Source: Azolla caroliniana (Eukaryota > Polypodiophyta). From it: a stretch of DNA of 64,000 bases. Shown here in pieces: positions 1 to 8,596 of this stretch. Below the pieces are notes generated by a model. The model saw only the letters and a list, made by a program, of their open reading frames with translations, was not told the origin of the DNA and made no database searches. The translations under genes were made by a program, and so were the position numbers. Where the stretch lies: the NCBI GenBank assembly GCA_043228905.1, contig JBHGNT010000022.1, positions 10,540,001-10,604,000 of the forward strand, in the 5' to 3' direction. Every line of letters starts with the position of its first letter. Position 1 is the stretch's first letter.

Positions 1-35
1 TCTGTCTCTCTCTTCTCGTAGGGTTTGTCCCTACA

Positions 36-530
36 ATGGCAAATACTCGTAAAGCCGCCACAAAGTTCGGGGGTATGATTGATAATGAACCGAGATCACC
101 AACAAATCTCGATTCCAATGCAATGGACAAAATGCTTATGAGTCACTTGATTTCTCTTCAAGAAACCATAAACAAGCAAGGTGAAGAGATTAGGACGTTA
201 ATGAAAGAGAATGCTAAGCTCCAAAGTGTTGTCATTGAGAATGAAAGTCTTAAACAAGTGGTTGCAAAACTTCAAGAAAAGATTCAATAATGTAAAAGAG
301 CTTCTTTCGAAACAAATGAGCGCCTTAACAAGATTGACTTAAAGGAAGCATTAAAAGAAGAAAAATTGGACACGATGAGACCAGATGTAAGTGAGATGAA
401 AAATGTATCTACAACGAAGTCATGGGCCGATGTATGTGGTGGGGATGTGCCATCAAACTCATCTAATATGCATGTGATGCATCAAGAGAAGAATATAGAA
501 AGCATAGATGTCCGAGAATTGAGAGAACGT
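36..530 (+). pseudogene. LINE ORF1-like coiled-coil region (5' part)
   Basis: The start at 36 opens an 84-codon frame rich in Leu, Glu and Lys with heptad-like spacing (residues about 35-84), typical of the coiled coil that trimerises LINE ORF1 proteins. A TAA at 288-290 breaks it, and a readable frame resumes at 366. The right end is cut by the LTR element at 531. The same frame continues at 3870 with a block (start RSKNIVVRGIKEE) resembling the RNA-binding core of L1 ORF1 proteins. RNA binding is inferred from the family, not shown. Confidence 0.6.
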
Positions 531-882
531 TGTCGTGTGGCGCGTGACACATGTGCCAAACGTCGGGATGTGCGCGTCACAAGCACGGACAAGTATGGAG
601 CCTCTATCCGCTAGTGGTTATGGGTGATGGGCGGTTGAAGTGACGCACTAATGTGGTTAGAGTGAGAGAGAGAGAAACAGAAATTGAGGAAGTTTTTAAG
701 ATAGATAGATAGATAGATAGATACACATCACCAATAAGATAACTAAGTTTTCTTATTATTAATTTTCGATTTGATACATAGATTGATTCATAGATTGTTT
801 GATTCATCCATCCATTGATCCCCCCCCATTACACAAGCCTTTCGAGGGTTTTTATAGGTTTATCTATCCTTCTAACATGCAC

Positions 883-970
883 AAAACCATGGGCTTGAAC
901 CCATGGTTTTCGGGCACACGGTTTTCCTTGTGGCATGCACAAAACCATAGGCTAAAACCATGGTTTTGTG
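883..970. repeat. Paired hairpins in the LTR
   Basis: The first hairpin has perfect 11-bp arms, AAAACCATGGG at 883-893 and its complement at 900-910, with a 6-nt loop. The second has 11-bp arms at 938-948 and 960-970. The first recurs at 3515-3542 in the other LTR. They could shape LTR RNA or act in polyadenylation. Function is unknown. Confidence 0.7.
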
Positions 971-1048
971 TACACGGTTTTGTATGTTTGTTTCCTATGG
1001 AATACTAAATATGAGAAGGAAATATACAAAATCTAAAGCACTTAGTAG

Positions 1049-1103
1049 TAGCTTTAGTGGTAAGATAATTGTTTCCTATCTTAGAAGTGCAAGGTTCAAA
1101 TCT
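1049..1103 (+). promoter_or_regulatory. tRNA-like A box and B box inside the LTR
   Basis: TAGCTTTAGTGG (1049-1060) fits the pol III A-box pattern TRGCNNAGYGG. GGTTCAAATCT (1093-1103) fits the B box GGTTCRANNC. They are 32 bp apart, a normal tRNA spacing. The B box lies in a short stem like a T-arm. The flanks do not form a 7-bp acceptor stem, so this is not a working tRNA gene. The same pair is in the other LTR at 3681-3692 and 3725-3735. It could be a captured SINE head or tRNA-derived piece. The boxes read on the plus strand, opposite to the element's ORF. Confidence 0.5.
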
Positions 1104-1401
1104 TGCTTGCACCCTTCTATATGCACTTGAATGTCATCAAACCCTAGACTAATTTTCATATTTATAATCATGTGTATAATGTGTGTGAATCCACACTATT
1201 TCACAATTTCTCCCATTGGACACAGAACATCACGACATCCACCCCCACCAAACCGCACATCCTCCGGCATGTGCCAAGAAGAAAAGAGTGATGTGGCGGA
1301 GTCAAAAGGTGGTTTGTCTTTGATTTCCTCCTTCCTTACGCGTTGTCCTTTGTCCTCCATTTTGAGTACATGCATTTCTTCCACCCGATCAACCATATCA
1401 T

Positions 1402-3138
1402 TCAATCGCCTTTCGCATTTCCATGACCACTTGTCGTAGCCCCTTTTGCTCCTCTTGAGCGTAACTCTTCATGCATCGTACATGTGCCGCCTTCATCCCG
1501 ACCATCTCCTTGGTCATGAAACTTCCTCGGATCGTCTTTTCTCATCTTATGCTTGCTTTTCCTCATGCTCACAACATCAAAATTATCATTAGACACATCC
1601 CAAACCATCCTAACATTTTGTAGATTATCCTCAATACTATCAACTTTAATCCTGTCCTTCCCACACATATTCACAACATCAACATCATCATGATACTCAT
1701 CCCAAATAACATTTTCTAGATTTTCCATACTTATACCCTTGTAATCATTATGTAACCCCACGTCATCATGGACATATTTTTGTAGAATGTCCTCATCATC
1801 GCAAATCCCTATTCTATTTTCATAATGGATGTCCTCATGAATGTCACCATTTGATCTAGTGAAACTCTTATAAAATCTATCCTGAAGAAAACCAAGGCAA
1901 CCTAAAACACACAATTCCTTTTCGTCGTTCTCACCCTCATCATTACCCTTATCATAACCATATCCACAAAAAGTGCACAACTTTTTACCATCATAACCCT
2001 CATTCTTCTCATGGCACTCACTCTCACCATCAATAATACACTCTCCCTTACTATCTTCAAGCCCTAAATCATCATCATCATTACGTTTAAATGTAAAGTT
2101 TTTATCCCTTCCTAACTTCTTCTCTTGTTTGTGGCTCTCATTAAACCTATCATACTTGTCATAAGATTTTAAACCATGAAAGTCTTGATCCCAACTATTC
2201 TCACCGTCACGACTTCCGTTGAGTGCTTTTTCATTAGCACAACCATGAAGGGCTTGATTCCTCCTCTTGTGTTCACAGTAATCTTTGTCACGATCACAAC
2301 CTTGTAGATCTCGAGCACTCTTTGTGAGTTTGTAATGATCTTTGTCTTTGTCATGACCGTGTAGATCTTGATCGGTCTCCTCAAGCCCACGTTCTTTGTC
2401 AGATGTCTCTTCACCACTACATCCTTGAGTATCTTCATCTTTCCTTACAAGCCCACTTTCTTCGCTGAAAGTCTCTTCATGACCGCATGCTTCAGTATCT
2501 TGGTCATTCCCCTCGAATTGGTGTTCTTCATTGCTTGTCTCTTTATGATTGCATCCTTCTCGATCTTCCCTCTTGAGCCCACATTCTTCATCACATATCT
2601 CTTCACAATTGCATTCTTCTTTGAGGCATCTCTCTCTTGTCTTGAGTTTGCAATGATCTTCATGATGACCATAGGCATGTTGATCACATTCCCTCCCTTC
2701 AAGATCGCGTTCTTCATCACATGTTTCTCTTTTGTCGAGTTTGCAACGATCCTCGCAACGACCATAGGCATGTTGATCTTGATATTTCTCTTCAAAGCCT
2801 TGTTCTTCGTCACATGTCTCTTCTCGACTGCAACTACGCCGATCTTGATCATCTTCATCATCGTCACCGTCGAGCAAACCATGAAAAGGTTGAGGCCCGA
2901 AATTTGATGTTAGAACCGCTTCGTACAAATCCGGAACTTCTTGATATAGTATTTCAACTTGACTTGCCATCTTGAGATACTCCAACGCTCTACCCTTTTC
3001 ATCATGCAACATCATTTTGATGGCTTTCCTTACCAATGGAAGCGTCTCGAGCCTTGGACCACCTTGTATTCTTATCGACTCCTCTAAGTCGTACGTTGCC
3101 AAGATCGCATCCTCCATTCGTAATGCCCCCATAACCAC
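1402..3138 (-). CDS. Hypothetical 578-aa acidic Cys/His repeat protein carried by the LTR element
   Basis: I do not recognise this protein. Its frame is open for 578 codons between the primer-binding site and the 3' LTR, while neighbouring elements are full of stops. Residues about 1-90 look like a compact helical domain (contains ALEYLKMASQVEILYQEV). Residues about 95-330 are degenerate repeats of roughly 30-36 residues built on a CxxEETCDEExGLE core followed by a DQDxxxxG stretch, rich in Asp, Glu, Lys, Cys and His. The remainder is Asp/Lys/Asn-rich with scattered Cys-x-x-Cys (for example LCTFCGYGYDKG). No signal peptide, membrane segment, gag fold or DxD polymerase motif is visible. Metal or nucleic-acid binding is a guess from composition. 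The start at 3138 lies 9 nt inside the primer-binding site; a second Met follows six codons later. Confidence 0.6.
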   Translation of the reverse strand: MVMGALRMEDAILATYDLEESIRIQGGPRLETLPLVRKAIKMMLHDEKGRALEYLKMASQVEILYQEVPDLYEAVLTSNFGPQPFHGLLDGDDDEDDQDRRSCSREETCDEEQGFEEKYQDQHAYGRCEDRCKLDKRETCDEERDLEGRECDQHAYGHHEDHCKLKTRERCLKEECNCEEICDEECGLKREDREGCNHKETSNEEHQFEGNDQDTEACGHEETFSEESGLVRKDEDTQGCSGEETSDKERGLEETDQDLHGHDKDKDHYKLTKSARDLQGCDRDKDYCEHKRRNQALHGCANEKALNGSRDGENSWDQDFHGLKSYDKYDRFNESHKQEKKLGRDKNFTFKRNDDDDLGLEDSKGECIIDGESECHEKNEGYDGKKLCTFCGYGYDKGNDEGENDEKELCVLGCLGFLQDRFYKSFTRSNGDIHEDIHYENRIGICDDEDILQKYVHDDVGLHNDYKGISMENLENVIWDEYHDDVDVVNMCGKDRIKVDSIEDNLQNVRMVWDVSNDNFDVVSMRKSKHKMRKDDPRKFHDQGDGRDEGGTCTMHEELRSRGAKGATTSGHGNAKGD

Positions 3139-3146
3139 CTTGTGTT

Positions 3147-3165
3147 GTTCACGTCGGGTTCACCA
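3147..3165 (-). promoter_or_regulatory. Primer-binding site of the non-autonomous element
   Basis: On the minus strand this reads TGGTGAACCCGACGTGAAC, beginning with the TGG that pairs with a tRNA CCA end, 5 nt downstream of the 5' LTR. The identical 19-mer serves Gypsy-9. I could not assign the tRNA. Confidence 0.75.
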
Positions 3166-3170
3166 ATAGA

Positions 3171-3869
3171 TGTCGTGTGGCGCGTGACACATGTGCCAAA
3201 CATCGGGATGTGCGCATCTCAAGCACGAACAAGCACCGAGCCTCTATCCGCTAGTGGTTATGGATGATGGGTGGCTGAAGTGACACACTAATGTGGTTAG
3301 AGTGAGAGAGAGAGAAACAGAAATTGAGGAAGTTTTTAAGATAGATACATACATACATATCACCAATAAGATAACTAAGTTTTCTTATTATTAATTTTTG
3401 ATTTGATACATAGATTAATTCATAGATTGTTTGATTCATCCATCCATTGATCCTCCCCCATTACACAAGCCTTTCGAGGGTTTTTATAGGTTTATCTATC
3501 CTTCTAACATGCACAAAACCATGGGCTTGAACCCATGGTTTTCGGGCACACGATTTTCCTTGTGGCATGCACAAAACCATAAGCTAAAACCATGGTTTTG
3601 TGTACACGGTTTTGTATGTTTGTTTCCTATGGAATACTAAATATGAGAAGGAAATATACAAAATCTAAAGCACTTAGTAGTAGCTTTAGTGGTAAGATAA
3701 TTGCTTCCTATCTTAGAAGTGCAAGGTTCAAATCTTGCTTGCACCCTTCTATATGCACTTGAATGTCATCAGACCCTAGACTAATTTTCATATTTATAAT
3801 CATGTGTATAATGTGTGTGAATCCACACTATTTCACAATTTCTCCCATTGGACACAGAACATCACAACA
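3171..3869 (-). repeat. 5' LTR of the non-autonomous element
   Basis: This 699-bp partner of 531-1237 is followed directly by the ACGT target copy (3870-3873). It carries the same paired hairpins (3515-3542 and following) and A/B boxes (3681-3735). Confidence 0.9.
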
Positions 3870-4949
3870 ACGTGAACAACGATCAAAGAACATTGTCGTT
3901 CGTGGGATTAAAGAAGAGAGTATGGAAACACCCGCATCCCTTGGAAAGGCCATTGGTAAATTTTTTAGCATGCATTATATGGGGCACACCGAGTTGGGAA
4001 ACATGGTGTTACTCACTCTGGAGAAAGGCCTATTGTATGCACAATGACAGATGATACAAAGCGGCGGATCATACTCGAAAATAGTTGGGTATACCTCAAA
4101 GGTACGCAATGCTTTGTGAGTGAAGATCGTACTATCTCACAACAAAATGCTCGCCGTAAAGAATATGAAGAAAGATTGAAGAATAAGGTTAAGGATGTGC
4201 CTAAAGATGGAAATGTAGGCAAATATGGACACGTGATCTATGAGACTAAGCTACGCCTTTTACGACTATGCTTTTGGAATTGCTATGGATACCCATGGAA
4301 TGCAGGATTTGGCATAGAGGAGTTCACCGATAACTCGGATATCACAGTTCTTGTTGAAACATGGGAGCATGATACTCAAAGGATTCAAGGTTTAGGAAAC
4401 TATAATGTACACTCTTTGATATGGAAGAAAAATCCAAGACAAAGAAGAGGACAAGGACGAATGGCATGTTTGGTTAAGAAGGAAATAGGGAAATATGTGT
4501 CAATCATAAAAAATGATGAACATAAATGCTACATATGGCTCAAAATAGAAACACCTAATGATTTGCCCATTTTTGTAGTTGGATGTTACATTCCTCATCA
4601 AGATTCTAACTTTTATGCTTGTTTGGATAAAGATCAATCGTTTGCCAATCTAGAAGATGATATTGCCTATTTCAAATCCAAAGGGGAAGTTATTGTCTTT
4701 GGCGACATGAATGCTCATACAAGATGTTTCCAACTTGATTCACAAGAATCTTTCATGCCACATATCTCAAGGATGCAAGAGGATATGCAAATGTATAGCC
4801 GCTCTTCTAGCGATGAAAAAGATTTGAACCAATTTGGGAAGTTACTCCTACAAATGTGCAATAGTGTTGAGAGTTATGGTGACTTAACTCTTCACGACTT
4901 GTCATGCATTGTAAGAATTTATATGAGTTCTCTCTTTTCGGAAAGATGA
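3870..4949 (+). pseudogene. LINE: end of ORF1-like region fused to APE-type endonuclease
   Basis: The frame from the LINE 5' block resumes here and, after one shift near 4044, runs 301 codons. Residues 1-60 of that segment finish the ORF1-like part. An endonuclease domain follows with no intervening stop or new start: WNCYG (Asn), LVETWEH (Glu), VVGCYIPH and VFGDMNAH (Asp and Asn) match the exonuclease-endonuclease-phosphatase fold. The C-terminal SDH motif is missing because the domain is truncated near 4915. The LINE endonuclease nicks target DNA to prime reverse transcription. This copy cannot do so. Confidence 0.75.
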
Positions 4950-5872
4950 TGTGTTATGGTTCTCTTTCACATATGCCTCCGTTCTTTACAATTGAAGATA
5001 TATGCATAGGACTTAAGAAATTGGCCTCTCGAAAGGCAAGGATCTTCAATGTATAAAGGCTGAAATGCTCAAATGGACGGGAAAGGAAGCACATATATGG
5101 ATAAGCGATATGTTTAATGATGCATTGCAACATGGTATGTCGTACGATTGGGCTACAAATTGGATCAAACCATTACATAAAGGTGGAGATATACATAATG
5201 TAAACCAAACAATCGAACCATCATGGTTGGCTCATTAATGGCAAAACTATTTGGATGTACAATGGAATCAAAGATAAGTGTATGGGTTGAAAAAAAATGG
5301 TAAGAGAGCTTATGGACAAACTGGCTTTTGGAAACACCATAGCACCATTGATCACCTTATCACCCTTCGAGTATTAATGGAGGAAAGTTGCCTTAGAGGT
5401 AAAGGTTTATATTGTTACTTTGTAGACTTCAAGAAAGCTTTTGATATGGTACCTTGTGAGCATCTTTGGAGGCAAATGGAAGAACTTGAGGTAGGTGCCA
5501 AGTGAATATATGCCTGCAATTTCCCAAATTTTCTGAGAAGGTTATACGTTGTGTGCACATGAGAGATAAACTTTCAGATTTTTTCAAAAGCACTATTGGT
5601 GTTAAGCAAGGATGGCCACTCTCACCAACACTATTTGGTCTATAAATTGATGAATTCGAAGAAATGGTTACCAAGTTTGCAAAGGAAGAATGTGTTGAAG
5701 AAGTTGCCATTGGGAATGTTGTGATTATGCTTTTGCTACATGCAAATGATGTAGTGCTTTTTGCAAATACTTTAGGAGATGCACAAAAGCTTATGAAGGC
5801 ATCAGAGAAATTTTGCATGCATACTAAATTAAGTTTCAATAGCTCTAAAACAAAGGTTATGCTTGTGAAGTG
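4950..5872 (+). pseudogene. LINE reverse transcriptase, broken
   Basis: Frames in this stretch encode pieces of a non-LTR RT. FVDFKKAFDMVP at about 5419-5455 is motif A. A GVKQG-WPLSP-like motif B lies at about 5595-5630. LLHANDVVLFAN at about 5730-5765 is motif C with the usual A-D-D changed to A-N-D. Several stops and shifts separate them. The block ends at 5872, where Copia-2 inserted, and the RT C-terminus resumes at 8597. Confidence 0.75.
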
Positions 5873-5900
5873 TTGCTTGCACTTCCGCATTGACGGCCTA

Positions 5901-6782
5901 GACGACCATCGGAAACTTGAACCAAGATCAAGGAAATGCATTTTCCTTGGATATGGACCCGACAGCAAGATCGGATACCGACTCTGGGACCCCGAGCATA
6001 GACAAATCGTCCGAAGTTCAGATGTCATGTTCAACGAGTCGTCTATGCATAAAACGGCAAAAACGCCTATTGAAATCCGAAGGGTAATATTTTCCGAAGT
6101 GCCAACCCTTCATGACGGCCCAACCCACAACACGAGATCAATTTCATGAGTAACCGATAACTCTCGCACCGAATCCAACGATTCGGCACAGCCGAATGGC
6201 TCGGCTCTTGACCATCCGACATTGACACCCGGTGCGACTAGTCTAGTCATACCTCACAACCCACAACACGAGATCGGTTTTGCGGGTAACCGATAACTCT
6301 CGCACCAAATCCACCGATTCGGCATAGCCAAATGGCTCGGCTCCCGACCATCCGACATTGACACCTGGTGCGACTAGTCCAGTCATACCTCGCAGGTCCG
6401 AGAGACTGTCGCAACCTCCGGAGAGGTATTCTCCGGGAATCTTCTCCACCGACGCCGGCGAACCGACATCTTACGAAGAAGCATCGACATCCGCTGACTT
6501 AGCCACCTGGCATCTGGCGATGGAGTCGGAAATGCACTCCATTCGGGCAAACAAGACTTGGGACTTGGTCGAATTACCGAAGAATCGACGTGTTCTTCCG
6601 TGTAAGTGGGTCTATCGACTAAAAGAGACGTCTGACTCGACCACCCCAAAGTATAAGGCCAGATTAGTTGCGAAGGGATTTCGACAAGAATATGGCGTCG
6701 ACTTTGACAAAATCTTTTCACCAGTGGTGAAAATGACAACCCTTCGTAGCATGTCTCATGGGCCAAATTTGGCCTTAGAAGA
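5901..6782 (+). pseudogene. Copia-2 integrase C-terminus and RT N-terminus
   Basis: RSRKCIFLGYGPD followed by GYRLWDPE is the conserved end of Copia integrase. After a 136-bp tandem duplication (6124-6395) comes the start of Copia RT (LPCKWVYRLKE, KARLVAKGFRQEYGVDF, FSPVVKM; 6358-6760). RT stops before its catalytic motifs, where the LTR piece begins at about 6783. Non-functional. Confidence 0.85.
6124..6395. repeat. 136-bp tandem duplication
   Basis: Two copies, beginning CCCACAACACGAGATC at 6124 and 6260, match closely to about 6395. They lie in the variable linker between integrase and RT, where length changes are common. Confidence 0.85.
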
Positions 6783-6784
6783 CG

Positions 6785-7639
6785 TTAATACATCTTTCTT
6801 TCTTTCTTTCTTTCCTTCTCTCTCCCTCTATGTCTATCTTGGTTGTGCATACACAGGTTCTCCTTCATCACAAATGTTGCTTTGAGTGCCCGACAGTCGG
6901 CTTTGATGTGTCCCGGTTTCTTGCAATAGTTGCAGATTCGGTTGTCTCGGGACTTGCTCCGGCTTCGCTGATTGTTCGGCGGTCGGGAAGAGCTTCTTCC
7001 CCGGTTGTTCGATCGGTTAGTTGAACCTTGTACTACGTAAGCTTCATCTGTTGAGTTTTTGGCGAAAGACTTTCTCCGAGCTGCTTCAGTCAGGATTGCG
7101 CTCATGACTTCGGAGTACTTAACGGCAGCTGTTGAAGCGTTGCACACGGTTGTAACGAAAGTTTCCCATGAAGAGGGGAGGCTACTCATGAGTATCATTG
7201 CTCTGAGTTCATCCTCGATTGCCGTCCCTTGAGACGAGATTTGGGAGCTTATGCTTTCATACTCATTGAGGTGTGCCTGAACCGAATCAGATTCTTTCAT
7301 CCGCAAGTTGTAGAGGCGCCGGATCAGATACATCTTCGTTGCGACGATCTTCTTTTCATAAGTTTCCGACAGTGTTTTCCAAAGTTCAAACGCTGTCGTG
7401 CATGATTGCACTGGGAAGTACATTGACTCCGACAAGTGCATCTGAATCATGGCTCAGACGATTCTGTCCAGCTTTAGCCACTCGTTTGCCTTGTATGCTT
7501 CTGGAGGATTTTCATTCTTAATCGGGTCTATCTGACCCTTGACTATGAGATAGTCCTGCATTTGTTCCTTCCATAAGTTGAAGTTCAAACCATCGAACCT
7601 CCTTAGACTCATTTCCGATGAGCTGGATGTTGATGCCAT
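6785..7639 (-). pseudogene. Copia-2 gag (UBN2-type) with zinc knuckle
   Basis: This is Copia gag: an N-terminal DUF4219-like start (FDGLNFNLWKEQMQDYL), a UBN2 core (TAFELWKTLSETYEKK, LIRRLYNLRM, LPSSWETFV), then one CCHC knuckle, CNYCKKPGHIKADC. It would package element RNA in virus-like particles. One in-frame TGA (about 7454-7456) interrupts an otherwise open 285-codon frame. The last 30 codons are read-through into LTR sequence. Confidence 0.85.
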
Positions 7640-8310
7640 CTTATTCGGTTTCAGTTGGGAAGACTCGGTTCGGAGTTGACCACGAGCCTTAGTGGGGTGC
7701 AGCCGGTCAACTCACCGGATATTGTTCTAGTCGGTTTTGAACCCAAGTCAGTTTGGTTTCGGATACTTGTTGTTGAACTTGCTCAGAGTGACTCTAGTAA
7801 TCTTGAGGGACAGAACCGGCTAGTCTTCCCGAATGTTGCCGAGTCGAAGTGAGCCCGGTTAGCTTCCGATTGTATGCCGAATACCGATTACACTGAATCG
7901 ATTGTTTGGGCCGATTCTGCTTCGGATGACTACAGTGATAAGAGGGACAGATCCAACTGATCCTCCTGAATGTCGATCATCCGAGTAAAGCACGAAGTGG
8001 TTGTTGTCCGGAGACCAATTTGCAGTGGGTGGTTACATCAAGCGGGTGAATAGCGTCCGGTGACCTATTCAGATGTTGTTTAACCGAATGAAGCACAATT
8101 GGGTCGGTTGTTGCTCAAGGAGCTCCCCTCAAGCGGTTACAATCACACGAACAGAGTACAACTGACTAGCTTACCCTAATTTGTGATTTAACACAGTGAG
8201 ATGCAAGCTTTTTGTTTTTCTTCTCCCTTCTCTGTTCTTCAAAGAAAACGAAAAACGGAATGTTGTGTGGTGTACTATGAAGGCTAGCAGTAGGTTGAAG
8301 AACCTCCAAC

Positions 8311-8323
8311 GCTCTGATACCAA
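8311..8323 (-). promoter_or_regulatory. Primer-binding site of Copia-2 (initiator tRNA-Met)
   Basis: The minus strand reads TTGGTATCAGAGC, the standard plant Copia site complementary to initiator tRNA-Met, one base from the LTR that starts at 8325. Confidence 0.88.
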
Positions 8324-8324
8324 A

Positions 8325-8596
8325 TGTTGGGGACAAGGCCGTCAATGCAGAAGTGCAAGCAACATTCGTGATGAAGGAGAACTTGTGTATGCACGAGCAA
8401 GATAGACACAGAGGGAGAGAGAGAGAGAGAGAGAGAGAGGCACAAAGGAAAACGTTATATTCCAATAGCAATAGTTTCAAATGACAACCAACCTACACTA
8501 AAGGTTACAAAGTCACTTTATATAGTGACTATCCTAGGGCAACTGCCCTTTATGCTATTTACAAAAATAGCCCGAACTTGGGCTGTCCAAAGGGAC
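8325..8596 (-). repeat. 5' LTR of Copia-2
   Basis: It begins TGTTGGGGACA and ends GGGACA on the plus strand. A TATA box (CTATATAAAG, minus strand, about 8514-8525) agrees with minus orientation. It includes a GA tract at 8412-8440. LINE sequence resumes immediately after. Confidence 0.75.

Larger units (their letters stand above)
531..1237 (-). repeat. 3' LTR of the non-autonomous element
   Basis: This 707-bp LTR matches 3171-3869 with scattered substitutions and a different short simple repeat near 700 (GATA here, CATA there). It holds two hairpins (883-910 and 938-970) and a tRNA-like A-box/B-box pair (1049-1060 and 1093-1103). Confidence 0.9.
531..3869 (-). mobile_element. Non-autonomous LTR retrotransposon with one long unknown ORF (LARD-like)
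   Basis: Two direct repeats, 531-1237 and 3171-3869, bound the element. On the minus strand the LTRs start TGT(C/T)GTGATG and end CACACGACA. Both flanks carry ACGT (527-530 and 3870-3873), a 4-bp target duplication. The minus-strand order is 5' LTR, primer-binding site (3147-3165), ORF (3138-1402), polypurine tract (about 1238-1250), 3' LTR. No gag, protease, RT, RNase H or integrase motif appears in the 1.9-kb interior. The primer-binding site is identical over 19 nt to that of Gypsy-9 (47145-47163), and the polypurine tract and LTR termini are alike, so Gypsy-9 relatives probably supply its enzymes. It sits inside the LINE ORF1. Confidence 0.88.
5873..8596. mobile_element. Copia-2: rearranged Ty1/Copia remnant inside the LINE
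   Basis: The remnant has an inverted layout. On the plus strand there is a 28-bp LTR piece (5873-5900), then pol sequence (5901-6782), then about 100 bp of LTR (6783-6880). On the minus strand follow gag (7639-6785), a primer-binding site (8311-8323) and a 5' LTR (8325-8596). The LTR pieces at 5873 and 6783 are reverse complements of adjacent parts of 8338-8450. Pol and gag therefore point toward each other. No clean target duplication was found. Template switching during reverse transcription, or a later inversion, would explain it. Confidence 0.75.

Noticed and set aside
1049-1113. Functional tRNA gene in the LTR
   Set aside because: A and B boxes are present, but the flanks cannot form an acceptor stem and no sensible anticodon arm is seen. 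Kept only as a tRNA-like module.
2368-2907. 179-codon plus-strand frame encoding a Phe/Leu-rich, membrane-like protein
   Set aside because: It is antisense to the 578-codon ORF. The hydrophobicity comes from reading Glu/Lys codons backwards.
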